This document shows, piece after piece, positions 32,030 to 41,769 of a DNA stretch of 64,000 nucleotides (position 1 is the stretch's first letter; the number at the start of each line of letters is the position of its first letter). The DNA lies in the NCBI RefSeq assembly GCF_918797505.1, contig NC_092800.1, positions 1,240,001 through 1,304,000 on the forward strand, given 5' to 3'. The DNA comes from Bemisia tabaci (Eukaryota; Arthropoda; Insecta; Hemiptera; Aleyrodidae). The notes below the pieces were generated by a model that saw only the letters and a list, made by a program, of their open reading frames with translations, did not search any database and had not been told where the DNA came from. Both the position numbers and the translations under genes were made by a program.

Positions 32030-32158
32030 AACAAATGTGTCTGGTGATCGCAAGATGCTGCTTTTACTGCCCCCGCAGTTAAATTTGCATTCACGACATG
32101 TTAATTTAATTAAGGGGGCAGTCAAGGTAGCAGCTTGGGATCACCAAACACATTGGGT
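32030..32158. repeat. Small foldback (family M)
   Basis: Arms AAATGTGTCTGGTGATCGCA, AGATGCTGCTTTTACTGCCCCC and the inverse GGGGGCAGTCAAGGTAGCAG, TGGGATCACCAAACACATT. A diverged part recurs at 30850-30960 (TTGGATCACCAGACAC). Non-coding. Confidence 0.7.
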
Positions 32159-32423
32159 TTGACTGGGTTCAAATTTGTAATGGCGTTGTGATGGCGTGAG
32201 TATTTGAGTTATTGAAAAAATTTACTTCGTTGGAGGCACGCACTCACAAAATATTATAAAATAAATAACTGAGCCAAGGAAAGGACAATCGTTGCTTGGA
32301 AAAATCCCATTTTACAAAATAAAAGTTCTCTGAAGTTAAATTATAATATTTTCAATGGGCTATAGCTTCTCTTTGATAAAAATTGTCAGACAGCTCTAGT
32401 AAATTTTTAGATAGATTACTTAC

Positions 32424-32527
32424 CTTCAGATACAACATTGTGATCATAACAATGAACCAAAACGGGAAAAACACAACGTTGAAGTAAAGCGCCATCTGCA
32501 GGGGTAGGTTCGTGACGATTTCGTCTC
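32424..32527 (-). CDS. TMEM17: TMEM17, exon 2
   Basis: 104 nt between acceptor ATTTTAG above 32527 and donor AAG|GTAAGT. With the single G carried over from exon 1 it gives 35 codons ending in phase 0. It encodes EIVTNLPLQMALYFNVVFFP and a first transmembrane segment (FWFIVMITMLYLK). Vertebrate TMEM17 has EMVSSLALQMSLYFNTYYFP at the same position; LPLQMALYFN is the characteristic N-terminal block of the family. Confidence 0.95.
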
Positions 32528-33336
32528 CTAAAATAAAAAGATAGCCAAGAATATTACAGATAGAATCTGATTTAAGCGGTCAGACTACAGGAGCGTGTTT
32601 TATGGGTCAAAATGAGACTTTTTTTCTGGATAAAATTTTTCTCCGACTGTGCACCAGTCGGAGCTCCATGGCTCCGCCTCAAAATTTTTGGGAAAATCAT
32701 GATTTACCTATTCTGCATTTGGTAACGATTTTGAACCAATCAACTCATGTGAAATACAAAATACAATAAAGTACAAAATACAGCTAATGTAAAATGGCCA
32801 CTTAATTTTTAGCACTCGATTCATCCATGCATCAAATTATCCATATCTTAAGTTAAAGGGAGAGTTCTAAGATCGATGGGGCTTCCGAATTCTTTACTGC
32901 ATGTGTGAAAGGTATAGCATTCTTTGAAAGTCCCCCTGTACTTTGAATTTTGATATTTTTGCAGTCACGGATGCATTCAGGGCTAAACATAATGGAGGGC
33001 AGTCATTTTTTATGAGTGTTGCTGCAGAAAATTTTTTTTCGTTTCACAAAGATACCGAAGTTTCACAAACTTGTTTGGCTCATGACGTCACCTGGAGCTC
33101 ATCATCCACTTAGTGGGTATGTCAACAGCCAAAAAAAATGCGATGACTGTCGCTGCCTTATTGTCCACGAGGAAAGTGTTGAATTCCTGAGAGTAAATGT
33201 TTTCACTTGTCACCAAGAGGCCAATGGTGGGTCTCTATTCGTCCCTGCCTAAGAGCTCCATGACCTAAACTCCAAATCACCGAATTTTCGGTCCATACTC
33301 TTCCCATATAGGTACTGTACTCACTCTACTACCTAC

Positions 33337-33454
33337 CTGGTTTGTAGAAGACATCGGAACTCGGGAAGACAACGTGTCGAAAGTTGATGTCAGCGTCGCT
33401 TGGCGCTGATCTCCCCCGTGGACCATCCTTGATTTGCTCATCATTGTCCGCCAT
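33337..33454 (-). CDS. TMEM17: TMEM17, exon 1 (start codon)
   Basis: The ATG at 33454 in context TTAAATGGCG opens 39 codons plus one base, ending at donor CAG|GTAGGT. The encoded segment (MADNDEQIKDG..., RHVVFPSSDVFYKPG) is hydrophilic, as expected for the cytoplasmic N-terminus that precedes LPLQM-LYFN. The phase (1 nt) fits exon 2 exactly, and the four exons join to 257 codons, against about 198 residues in human TMEM17; the surplus is mainly the C-terminal tail. I chose this ATG because it is the only one giving an open frame into the donor. Confidence 0.88.
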
Positions 33455-33759
33455 TTAATGTGTTGGTGTATGCGATTCTATGGTTCTATGGTTGTGCGGC
33501 TCTATCAGTGTCACACACATTCGCACTGCTTGCTCGACTCAAAACACGGATGAAACCAGGGTGGAAGAAACCGCCTATGCCTTGCCTCGTTAGATCACAT
33601 CATACGTCATTTTTTCGAAGGGCCATACTTCTTTTAATATTGGAGATACCTAGAAATTTCGCATTTGGATACTCTTTTTTGTTAATTTTGCTAATTCATA
33701 TGCTCAAACCGTCAAAACACGACTCTATGACATAAGCGGATCCAAGAGGGAGGAGTACG

Positions 33760-34010
33760 CTGCCTTGCTAAGGAAAAACGCCGTACGAATCTTCAGGCGT
33801 TGCCAAATTTCCTTCGATTAAACAAACATTTTTGAGAAAACTTATGATCTTTTTTCTTCCAATTTTTTTCAGATTATTTTATTCGCAACTTCGCCTAAAG
33901 TTCCTGAAGATTTCGAGGAAAAATATTCATAAATCTCCTTGAAAAGGCACATTTAATCGGAGGTTTGGCAACTCTCGCATGTTCATACGGCGTTTTTCCT
34001 CAGCACGGAT
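33760..34010. mobile_element. MITE family B copy upstream of TMEM17
   Basis: Left end CTGCCTTGCTAAGG with AACGCCGTACGAATC; right end TTCATACGGCGTTTTTCC followed by TCAGCACGG. The sequence GTACG flanks both ends, a possible target duplication. Confidence 0.85.
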
Positions 34011-34244
34011 GTACGCTCTCCGCGATCGCGTGAAAAAAGGAGGAAGAAAAAAAGAAGGAAGAAAGAAGAAGGAAGGGCGCTTTTATTTAGTAATTGTTCA
34101 TGACGAAATTTACTAAAACCGCATATCTTCGCTCCTCTGACAAAAGGGCGTATCTCTATTTCCACATGAGATCTGGAAAGCGTAGAATTGTATAAAGAGC
34201 GGCGGACTGATTATTGAAATTGATAGACAAAGCTATAGACCTCG

Positions 34245-34566
34245 CTAAGCTAAAACTAATTTTTTGTAGTAATGATAATCACTCGCATTGTTTCTCATTA
34301 GTCTACACAGGGTTACGTGTTACAACGCTTTTTAAAGATTTATCGCTCTACTTTTCAATTTTAATATTTAAATGGTATCTAAAATGTGCTGCCTGTTACG
34401 CTGTCTTTTCACTGCGTAACAGACAGCTCATTTAAGGAATTTACATAATATTAATTGAGAAGTAGAGCAATAAATCCTTAGAAAGCGTTACTTACTATAC
34501 GTAACCCTGTGTAGATTAATGAAAAAAAATTCGAGTGATTATCCTTACTACAAAAAGTATGACCGA
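34245..34566. mobile_element. Foldback element, arms about 140 bp
   Basis: Left: TTTTTTGTAGTAATGATAATC, TAGTCTACACAGGGTTACG, GATTTATCGCTCTACTT. Right inverse: AAGTAGAGCAATAAATCC, ACGTAACCCTGTGTAGATTA, GATTATCCTTACTACAAAAA. The apex hairpin is CTGTTACGC ... GCGTAACAG at 34391-34425. Non-coding. Confidence 0.85.
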
Positions 34567-34694
34567 AAAATGCGTTTCTGTTACGGCGACAAAACTATTC
34601 CAGTTATCGTGAAACCACCCACACAAACCTTACAAAAGTGTCATGTTTTCATTTTCTGATCGAAGCTGACACCCTCCTTGAATGCACATCAAAA

Positions 34695-34861
34695 CAGTGG
34701 CGTGGCGTGCTTTGCGATTTATCGATTGATCTGTCATTTAAACCTATGAAAAAAGATCGATTATTATCAGGGTGTTCGCAGCGAACACCTTAATAATCGA
34801 TTCTTTACCATAGCTTCAAATGGCGAGATATCGATAATCGATCATTCACGCCACGCCACTG
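34695..34861. mobile_element. hAT-type MITE family A, well preserved
   Basis: Ends CAGTGGCGTGGCGTG and CACGCCACGCCACTG. The flanks CATCAAAA and CAACAAAA match at 7 of 8 positions. The central GGTGTTCGCAGCGAACACC palindrome is intact. Confidence 0.92.
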
Positions 34862-35125
34862 CAACAAAAAACCTCACCTCCGTTCGAATCCCACGGTTCC
34901 AGCTCCCCTATTATGTCGTCACCCGGGAATCCAGTGCGCGCACTTATCAACAGTTCAGGTAACCATGCCCCTCAAGATTGGAGGACGTGCTTCAAAGACA
35001 TCGCACCGAACACCGTCGAACCGATGGAAAAAAACAAAGGAGAATCTCCCTTTGCTCCACTTCAAACGCCGGGAGCCCAGTTGACTCCGAAAACTTTTTA
35101 CTAACTTGTTTGGAGCCGTGTTTAC

Positions 35126-35257
35126 CTCACAATGCGGCTCAGTTTGTTTGTGCTGGCCGCCGGCGCCCGTTGCTTAGCAACCGGTGGCGGAACTTCGTCG
35201 CAGCCCCCCCTCCCCGCCACACGAGCCAGGCGGAGGGGTGGTGCCCGCGATCAGTCG
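35126..35257. promoter_or_regulatory. GC-rich promoter candidate with a perfect X-box (RFX site)
   Basis: GTTGCTTAGCAAC at 35169-35181 is a perfect 13-mer palindrome and fits the RFX X-box (RYYNYY-N-RRNRAC). On the minus strand a consensus donor GAG|GTAAAC follows at 35126, which could end a non-coding first exon of TMEM17. On the plus strand an initiator TCAGTC lies at 35251-35256. RFX factors control ciliary genes, and TMEM17 is one. The ATG is 1.7 kb away, so the assignment depends on an unproven 5' UTR exon. The block 34870-35300 is CpG-rich and otherwise unassigned. Confidence 0.45.
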
Positions 35258-35652
35258 AGCGTGATCTTAAACGATATTTTTCGAAGCTTCCATATGGACG
35301 CTAATGGATGGTAGTCGATAGTGGTTCGATGTATCGTTTCGTTCAAAACAATGGAACATAACCTCAAATAAAAATTTTAAGATTTCAGATGGAAAAGCTG
35401 AAAATGAGAAGATTCTTGACAATTTCACTTTTCATTGCTATTTTGTACTCATTAGAAGCACAGTTTTGATCGTAACTGTGCTTCTAGCCAAAATGTACCT
35501 AGGTTCAATCAAGCGTATTATTATATGCATTTGCACACGTGATACAAAACAGTAAATTTTACCGGCGCAACAAATCGTTATGTGTTGCTGTAAGTATCAA
35601 ATCTTGACAATAAATTACGTAATATTTCCTCTCACGTATATATTTTCCAAAT

Positions 35653-35796
35653 GGACTACATTTTGCAATTTGGAACTATAAATTCTAGCCCGGTTTAAAA
35701 ACAACGTATGTGCCATTAGTTTCCCTATGCACACAAGTGTTTTTCCAGAAGAGCCAAAACTTATTGTTCCAAATTGCAAAAGTCAGTCCAAATGAT
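35653..35796. repeat. MITE family D copy
   Basis: Ends AATGGACTACATTTTGCAAT and ATTGCAAAAGTCAGTCC. Centre TAGTTTCCCTATGCACACAA. Foldback of about 144 bp. From 35797 to 36242 I see no gene. Confidence 0.85.
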
Positions 35797-36916
35797 ACCT
35801 AACTCTTCGGATGAGCTCCGCAGGCAGTGTTCTAGGAAACGCCTTGTCAAACTTTGCGCGATTATCTTACTTGGTTTTCTTGCGATAAATAAAACGTACA
35901 ATTATGCAATATCGTAAATCGAGTTTTTAACAACATTGACGGTGACAAAAGTTGTTTCTTAACATGCACTTTAGCTATGAATATGATAGCGATCATTACG
36001 TATTTTGCTAGCGACAGTTTTCCAGTCGCTTTACGTCGCTACAACGACACACATATTTTACGTAGGCATTCATGCGCGACATTGAGCTTTGAATGACGGA
36101 GAAAGGCGTTTAAAAAAAAGGAAATTAATTTTGCGCAGACTCTGTAGGGCTCTGCACAGTGATAAACGCTACAATTCAATTACCAACTAGTGCGCCTTCA
36201 TTTACGACTGATACTCTGCAATACCCCTGTGGCGGAATAGTTCAGGGTTCCCAGCCAATTTTGGGAAAAAAAATCCCTGACTTTTCCAGGTTTTCCAGCC
36301 AAAGAAATTTTCCAGGCCTTTTTCCGTGGAAAAAACTCAAATAATTTGCCCTAAAAGAGACAACGCGCGCATTTTTCGGTTTTTGTAAAAACTCCTCTAT
36401 TTTCATCAATTTTTGATCTGGTTCAGCTTTTTTTTTTTTAATTGAACCAGGCTAGGATAGTACCATAACACGAATGAAATCACAAAAAAACTTAAAATGT
36501 GTTGGAAAAAAAAAATTGGCGAAATATAAACGCCTTCTTAAACGATACATGCATTGGTGAAAGCAAATGATTTTTTAATTTATTTCATTTACTCATAGTA
36601 GTATTAGATTTAAAAAATAAATTCCATCATGGTATTGCTGCTATGCTAAGGAAAAGAGCACTGAACAGATTCTTTTAAAAAATAATCCAACCTGCAGTCT
36701 TCGTTCTGCAGACTATTAAGAACTACTCTTAAAAAAACTGAGAAATGCATATATATTTTTTTAAATGAGCGTATTGTCCAGGGATTAAAGGCAGAGTTAC
36801 AAAAAAAATAACCTCTACCTTAGCATGCAGACATAGTTCTCAGCTAAGCGCAAGATATCCTAGTGAGTGTACTTGAAACTTTTACATTGAAGATTGAGGG
36901 TTACCCGATCGAAGAG

Positions 36917-37558
36917 CATAGGCGTAGCTAGGTCATTATGCTAAGGGGGGCCTGGCCTCCCACCACCGGGGGGTCTGGGGGGTATGGAATACCCCCCAGC
37001 TCAGGGGGGGACTTCGGGGGGCCTCCTCCGGAAAATTTTTGAAATTTTAACTCTACTTGAGCGCATCTCGAGGCACTTGTGGCGCTAATCCTCCTTCAAT
37101 TTCTGCCTAAAAATCACCCAGTTTTATGCATTTTAAGGTTCCGGAAATTTTTTGAAATTTTAACTCTACTTGAGCGCATCTCGAGGCACTTGTGGCGCTA
37201 ATCCTCCTTCAATTTCTGCCTAAAAATCACCCAGTTTTATGCATTTTAAGGTTCCGGAAATTTTTTGAAATTTTAACTCTACTTGAGCGCATCTCGAGGC
37301 ACTTGTGGCGCTAATCTTCCTTCAATTTCTGCCTAAAAATCACCCAAGTTTTTACATTTTAAGGTTAAAATACTTTGAAATTGTTGCATTCAACAGGTTT
37401 TTCTATTTATAGGCATCCTCTCACGGGCCACGGCGACAGAGACTTACCGTTGAAGAAGGTCTTTTTGCAACATCCAGAATTTCTGGGGGGGGGCAGATGA
37501 TACTATTTCCAATTCTAGGGGGGGCCAGGCCCCCCTGGCCCCCCTTCCTACGCCTCTG
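36917..37558. mobile_element. hAT MITE nested in the outer element, exact 8-bp target duplication
   Basis: Starts CATAGGCGTAGC, ends CTACGCCTCTG (TIR CAKAGGCGTAG). TCGAAGAG flanks both sides (36909-36916 and 37559-37566). Subterminal G-rich and C-rich tracts (36943-37020 and 37478-37545) pair with each other and could form G-quadruplexes. The interior is a 113-bp tandem repeat. Confidence 0.93.
37041..37375. repeat. 113-bp tandem repeat, three units, inside the hAT MITE
   Basis: 'GAAATTTTAACTCTACTTGA' starts units at 37041, 37154 and 37267. Units 1 and 2 are nearly identical; unit 3 decays after 'AAAATCACCCA'. Confidence 0.95.
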
Positions 37559-37944
37559 TCGAAGAGGAGTGAAGAGGAGTGGCTAGCTCCTGCGATCTCT
37601 TTTTTCATTAGACGCAACCGGTCGCACAAGATGCCCCCATCATTATGGCTGATCTGCAGGGGGAGCCACCGAACACTTCCGAGTAGTTCCGATTCGTTCC
37701 GAATGCTGATAAAGAGGATGAGTTGGCGGAAAATCAAAATACAACGAAGGAATTGCAATTTCAATTTTAATTCTTTTATTTTTATTCGTTTACTTATTAA
37801 ATTTTTTTTCTCGGTACTTGAAAAAATTCCAGACTTTTGGAGCAAATTCCCTGACTTTTCCATGTTTTCCAGGCCATTTTTTCCCCTGACTTTTCCAGGT
37901 TTTCCAGATCGCTGGGAACCCTGAATTTATGCCGTGAGCCCTGT

Positions 37945-38016
37945 AATGCGCATACACTTATGGGTCTCAGGACTCATGTCTTAATGCACATAGTTCCGTT
38001 TGGTAGAAATACGTTC
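37945..38016. repeat. MITE family H, right half
   Basis: GTCTCAGGACTCATGTCTTA, ATGCACATAGTTCCG and TTTGGTAGAAATACGTTC match the right half of 39661-39786. The left half is missing; the outer element end at 37923 borders it. Confidence 0.7.
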
Positions 38017-38284
38017 ATTTTGTCATTCCCTGGCGAATCCTACTTTTTCCCTGTCTTAGACAGCGGACCGCAGTCTTCAATAATCGGCCGTTTCAATCAA
38101 TAGGATCGCTATATTTTTTCTTAGTCTTCTTTATCTTTAACTTTGTCGATCAATTGCAATGATCAGGCCATTGCCGGTCATATTTCTATAAAAAATCGAA
38201 TTCCTTGATCAATTTTCCAACCTTGAAACGAGCTTACGTCCCTCCATCAAAGGATCGACGAATCAAGACATTATCACGCATCAA

Positions 38285-38410
38285 ATCGTCGCTCCTCCGA
38301 CGAAAAGACACATCTCAATTTCCACGTGAGCTTTATTTTCCATACAAATCCATGCTTCCAAGACTCATGCGGAAATTGTTATACGCCCATACGTCAAAGG
38401 AGCGACAAAA
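38285..38410. repeat. MITE family I copy
   Basis: TCGCTCCTCCGACGAAAAG on the left and TACGTCAAAGGAGCGAC on the right are inverse; CAAATCCATGCTTCCA and 'ATTTCCACGTGAGC' lie between. Confidence 0.7.
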
Positions 38411-38621
38411 TGACAGTCGACGTCTATGACGATCTGGCAAGGCGGGAGCCTTGGGATCCGTGCATTCGAGGATTCGTGTCGGCGCAATTGCCCTTTCGGG
38501 GAAATGCATCCTGATCATCTTGATTGAGACGCATCGGATGCTCGGGTCCGAGAGGATTTCACAAAGCTCAATCCAGGCAACATGATAATAGCACATTAAA
38601 TCCAAGTCCTAGTGTCTAATT

Positions 38622-39274
38622 CTGTCGTGCTAAGGAAGAACGCCTTATGAGTCGAGCTACGGAGGAACGCCGCATGGGCCTTCAGACGTTGCCAAGCTTC
38701 CTTTGACAAAAACCGAATGGGTCAGTTGCGATGGTCACAGAATCATCTTTTAATACTCGATTCTTGATGAGTAGCTAAAAATTATAAGATCCGTCCTAAC
38801 AGGAACTTTCTAAGTTCAATATTAGTATTTTGAAAATCCGCGGGTTTTTAACGTCATCCACCGCGGTATAGTGACACCCTTGGTTTCTTCCACCTTGGTT
38901 TCATCAGTCAGTGATGCACTGAGGGTGTCACCACCGGGATGGATGAAAAAAAAAACCTGAATTTTCAAATGGCGATATTTCGGTTAATATTGAGCGTAGA
39001 AAGTTCATGTTGGGGCAGATCTTATTATTCTAAGCTAATCCACAAGAATCAAGCATCGAAACACGATACTGTGACCAGCGCAACTGGCCCATTTACTGGG
39101 GAAATTGTGAATATTTTCCCCTAAAATTTTCAGACGATTTTGCACGCAATTTAATGTAAATATCTGAAATTTTAAAAGAAAAATTTGCATGGATGTCGTA
39201 AAAAATACATGCTCTATCAAGGGAAACTTGGCAACTCTCGAATTTTCGTGCAGTTTTCTTCCTTAGCACGGCAG
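38622..39274. mobile_element. MITE family B copy split by a nested element
   Basis: Left part 38622-38718 (CTGTCGTGCTAAGGAAG ... AAAAACCGAAT) and right part 39091-39274 (ATTTACTGGGGAAATT ... CCTTAGCACGGCAG). Joined, they correspond to the uninterrupted copy at 14804. The left end also has a short duplication of the 'GGAAGAACGCC' block. Confidence 0.85.
38719..39090. mobile_element. 372-bp TIR element inserted in MITE B
   Basis: Terminal inverted repeats of about 21 bp, GGGTCAGTTGCGATGGTCAC and GTGACCAGCGCAACTGGCCC. Comparison with the empty site at 14804 shows a 2-bp duplication (AT). No coding frame with homology. Confidence 0.85.
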
Positions 39275-39660
39275 AATTCAAGCCGAGTCGATTAGAATCA
39301 AGAAATGCCTTGAAGGAGGAGTTGATTCTAGATTTTTCCTATGTAATTTATGTTGTTTTTGAGTCATTTAAACACTTGAATTCATATGTGATGCACCCGT
39401 GGCAAGGGTTCGTGACGACCCACACCTACGCAAAAGAGGGAGACACGCTTGTATTGAAAAACATTTTCGGGGGGGGGGGGGGTGTGGAGGTAAGTGACAT
39501 CTAGGACAAAGGGAGAAGGAGAGGTCAAAGGTCGGGAAAAATGGGTTACGTAATTCATGGACGAACCCTCACTACTTTTCAGCAAAAAAAGGAAAATTGT
39601 GAAAAGTGAGAGATGAATTAATCCGGGAAATCCAGGTACCCTCATTAATTATTGTAATAA

Positions 39661-39786
39661 TTGGACGTATTTCTATCAAACGGAACTATGTGCATTATGA
39701 CGTGAGCCCTGTTATGGACATATTCGTATGGGTCTCAGGGCTAATGTCTTAACGCACATAGTTCCGTTTGATAGAAATACATCCAA
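39661..39786. mobile_element. MITE family H copy, nearly perfect palindrome
   Basis: Arms TTGGACGTATTTCTATCAAA, CGGAACTATGTGCAT and the inverse ATGCACATAGTTCCG-like block ending in TAGAAATACATCCAA, about 60 bp each. The small difference between arms suggests a young insertion. Confidence 0.9.
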
Positions 39787-39955
39787 TTAGTTTTCAGTTC
39801 AATGAAGACATTTTCTTTTGTGAGCTTGCACTGACCTTTCACCTGGGAAACCCGAAATGTAGGGATATTTTGGAAATCGAAGCCACTCTTTTGTTTTCGA
39901 GAACAACAAGGAAAACTTTGGAGACCTCGAGGGCTCGGAACTTCTGGTACTTTGG

Positions 39956-40445
39956 TCAGTCGAAGTCGCGCAGCCGTAGGGGTTGAGCTTGAGCGTAGAG
40001 GATAATCAATCGGAAGTATATTTTATCGGAATATATTCATCTCGGGACCGCGTGTGATAGTCGTGTGATTCAAGTGCATTACCATCAATGCAGTTTCGTG
40101 TTCGGTACTTTATTTCCGTGTTCGGTACTTTAATTTCGTGTTCGGTACTTCATTATTAAAATTTTTCTCAGTGATCCATTTCGTGAATATAGAAAGTGCA
40201 GTGAATAGTTGAACAGTCTTACTTTCCGCAAGTTTTCTATCCGCCGAAAGTTTTCGTCAGCATGCCTCTTCTTTTTCTGTCCAGTGTAATAGTTTGCTGT
40301 GTTTTACATTAAGTGGAGTTACTATTTGTTACTTGTGTCGGTTGTCATTGCGCGAATTTTCGGTAGTGATATTTCTATGAAGTTTGATTTGAGGATATCG
40401 TTTCGGAAGTCATTTTGCTCACGTGTATTCCTCAGGGTTGATTCG
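39956..40445 (+). other. Candidate non-coding first exon of an unidentified plus-strand gene
   Basis: An initiator TCAGTCG (+1 A at 39958) opens a unique, moderately GC-rich segment that ends in a consensus donor (GATTCG|GTAAGTCG, donor at 40446). It holds a three-unit 20-bp repeat (40095-40155). An ATG at 40378 reads 22 codons (MKFDLRISFRK...) to the donor, but joining in frame to the candidate exon at 53065 meets a stop after about a dozen codons. I therefore regard it as mainly 5' UTR, and the gene is unknown. Confidence 0.4.
40095..40155 (+). repeat. Three-unit minisatellite
   Basis: TTTCGTGTTCGGTACTT occurs three times with a spacing of 20-21 bp. Confidence 0.9.
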
Positions 40446-40633
40446 GTAAGTCGCTTGATGTCATCAACAAAATGTTTTTTTTCTCTTTTCTTCTTTTTTT
40501 TACGAGAGAAGTGTAGTTACATTTAATATCGGTGACTTAAGTGTGAAACCACGTATTTCCAGTAAATTTTATGCTACCATTTTATTTTTCGAGGAAAATT
40601 AAGTCGACTGTTTGGCTTGATATCTTTACAGAA

Positions 40634-40856
40634 CACTGAAAAAAACACATTGGTTCTAGAGTCATGACTCTTAAAAACATCGACAAGAAAGAATACTCTT
40701 GATTCAATCGGATTTATGCTTGGGTCAAAAGAAATCCGCTTAAATTAAGAGGCTTGTTTCTTGATTTAAGCTAAATTCTGATTGAATCAAGAGTACTTTT
40801 TCTTGTCGATGTTTTTAAGAGTCTCGACACTAGATCCAATGTGTTTTCTTTCCAGT
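40634..40856. mobile_element. MITE family K, foldback
   Basis: Ends CACTGAAAAAAACACATTGG and CCAATGTGTTTTCTTTCCAGTG. Inner arms TAAAAACATCGACAAGAAAG and CTTGTCGATGTTTTTAAGAG, then TCTTGATTCAATC and its inverse. About 220 bp. Only copy seen here. Confidence 0.88.
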
Positions 40857-40980
40857 GAATATTTTGCTAAAAGAGAGGAAAAATCGAGGTAGTTTTCAAG
40901 GAATAAGTTGACTAGTTTTACCAAGAAAAAATAAAGTGTAACAGGAGGTCCGGGACGTCGCAGACGGAGATAGGTGATTT

Positions 40981-41157
40981 CGCACTTCGGCCATCGATAT
41001 TTAATTTGAGAATCCCTGTGGGCGATAATCTTTTGATTTTCTCGAGATTTTTTTCACAATCAGTCGAGTTATCGAGGTTATTCTGCGTATTGAAATGTGT
41101 TGCAATTTTTTGCAGTTGCGAATTACCTAACTTCTTCATAAATCGATGGCCGAAGTG
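40981..41157. repeat. Inverted-repeat fragment
   Basis: GCACTTCGGCCATCGAT at the left and ATCGATGGCCGAAGTGG at the right are inverse. It is flanked by 'GACGTCGCAGACGG', which also occurs at 62366. Related to the element at 62330-62582. Confidence 0.6.
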
Positions 41158-41385
41158 GAAAATCATACATTTCTATTGTGGTGTCATAAAATTTCCACCT
41201 TTGTTTAATTTTTTCAGGAGAAACAAGCAAACTTCACGGCTTGAAATTAATACAAAGTATTCTGCATACAGAGAAGAAAGATCACGGAAGTTTTAAAGAA
41301 TTTAGGTAGACCAGTTTCCCCGAGAAAAAATGAAGTATGACAAAATCTGTTGAATAGCAGACGGAAACGCGTGGTTCTACACTTA

Positions 41386-41769
41386 AGGTGATTCGATGGA
41401 CGCCATATTTTGTGTCAGAACGGCATGCGATATATCGCATCAATTGGTTCCATTTTTTCAGCTACTCGTCATTTTTCTCCAATTTTGAGATCGCAATTCT
41501 GTTGTCAGGAGACTAAATCACTCACTTACTAATTTTAACAAAGAAATTCAACGCAATAAAGGCGTGGTTTTTTTTAGAGAGAAAATATCACATTCGAGGG
41601 CAGTTTCGATATCAGTATCGAATGCGATGTTTTCTCTGAAAAAACCACATCTTTATTACGTTGAATTTCTTTGTTAAAATTGATAAGTGAGTGCTTTAGT
41701 CTTCTGACAACAGAATTGCGATCTCAAAATTGGAGAAAAATGACGAGTAGCTGAAAAAGTGGAACCAAT
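41386..41769. mobile_element. Palindromic MITE N, left part (split by the BEL element)
   Basis: Starts AGGTGATTCGATGGACGCCA, preceded by TA. The long inverse arms GAGATCGCAATTCTGTTGTC and GACAACAGAATTGCGATCTC meet around 41610. The rest of the right arm (GATGCGATATATCGCATGCC ... CGAATCACCT, followed by TA) lies at 52790-52846, beyond the BEL element. Without it the MITE is about 441 bp with a TA target duplication. Confidence 0.9.

Larger units (their letters stand above)
36243..37923. mobile_element. Outer non-autonomous element with CAGGGTTCCCAGC ends
   Basis: Terminal inverted repeats CAGGGTTCCCAGC and GCTGGGAACCCTG. The subterminal motif CCCTGACTTTTCCAGG occurs near both ends (36274 and, in two versions, 37850-37900). 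The termini look hAT-like, but the flanking 8-mers do not match, so the superfamily is uncertain. It contains a later hAT MITE at 36917-37558. No coding frame with homology. Confidence 0.7.

Noticed and set aside
35132..35314. Plus-strand ORF with signal-peptide-like start (MRLSLFVLAAG)
   Set aside because: Low-complexity Arg/Pro/Gly continuation in a CpG-rich block with no homology. A promoter interpretation with the X-box explains the composition better.
40299..40526. Membrane-like ORF in the candidate leader exon
   Set aside because: It lacks an ATG before the hydrophobic part and runs through the GTAAGT donor. Splicing to 53065 introduces an early stop.
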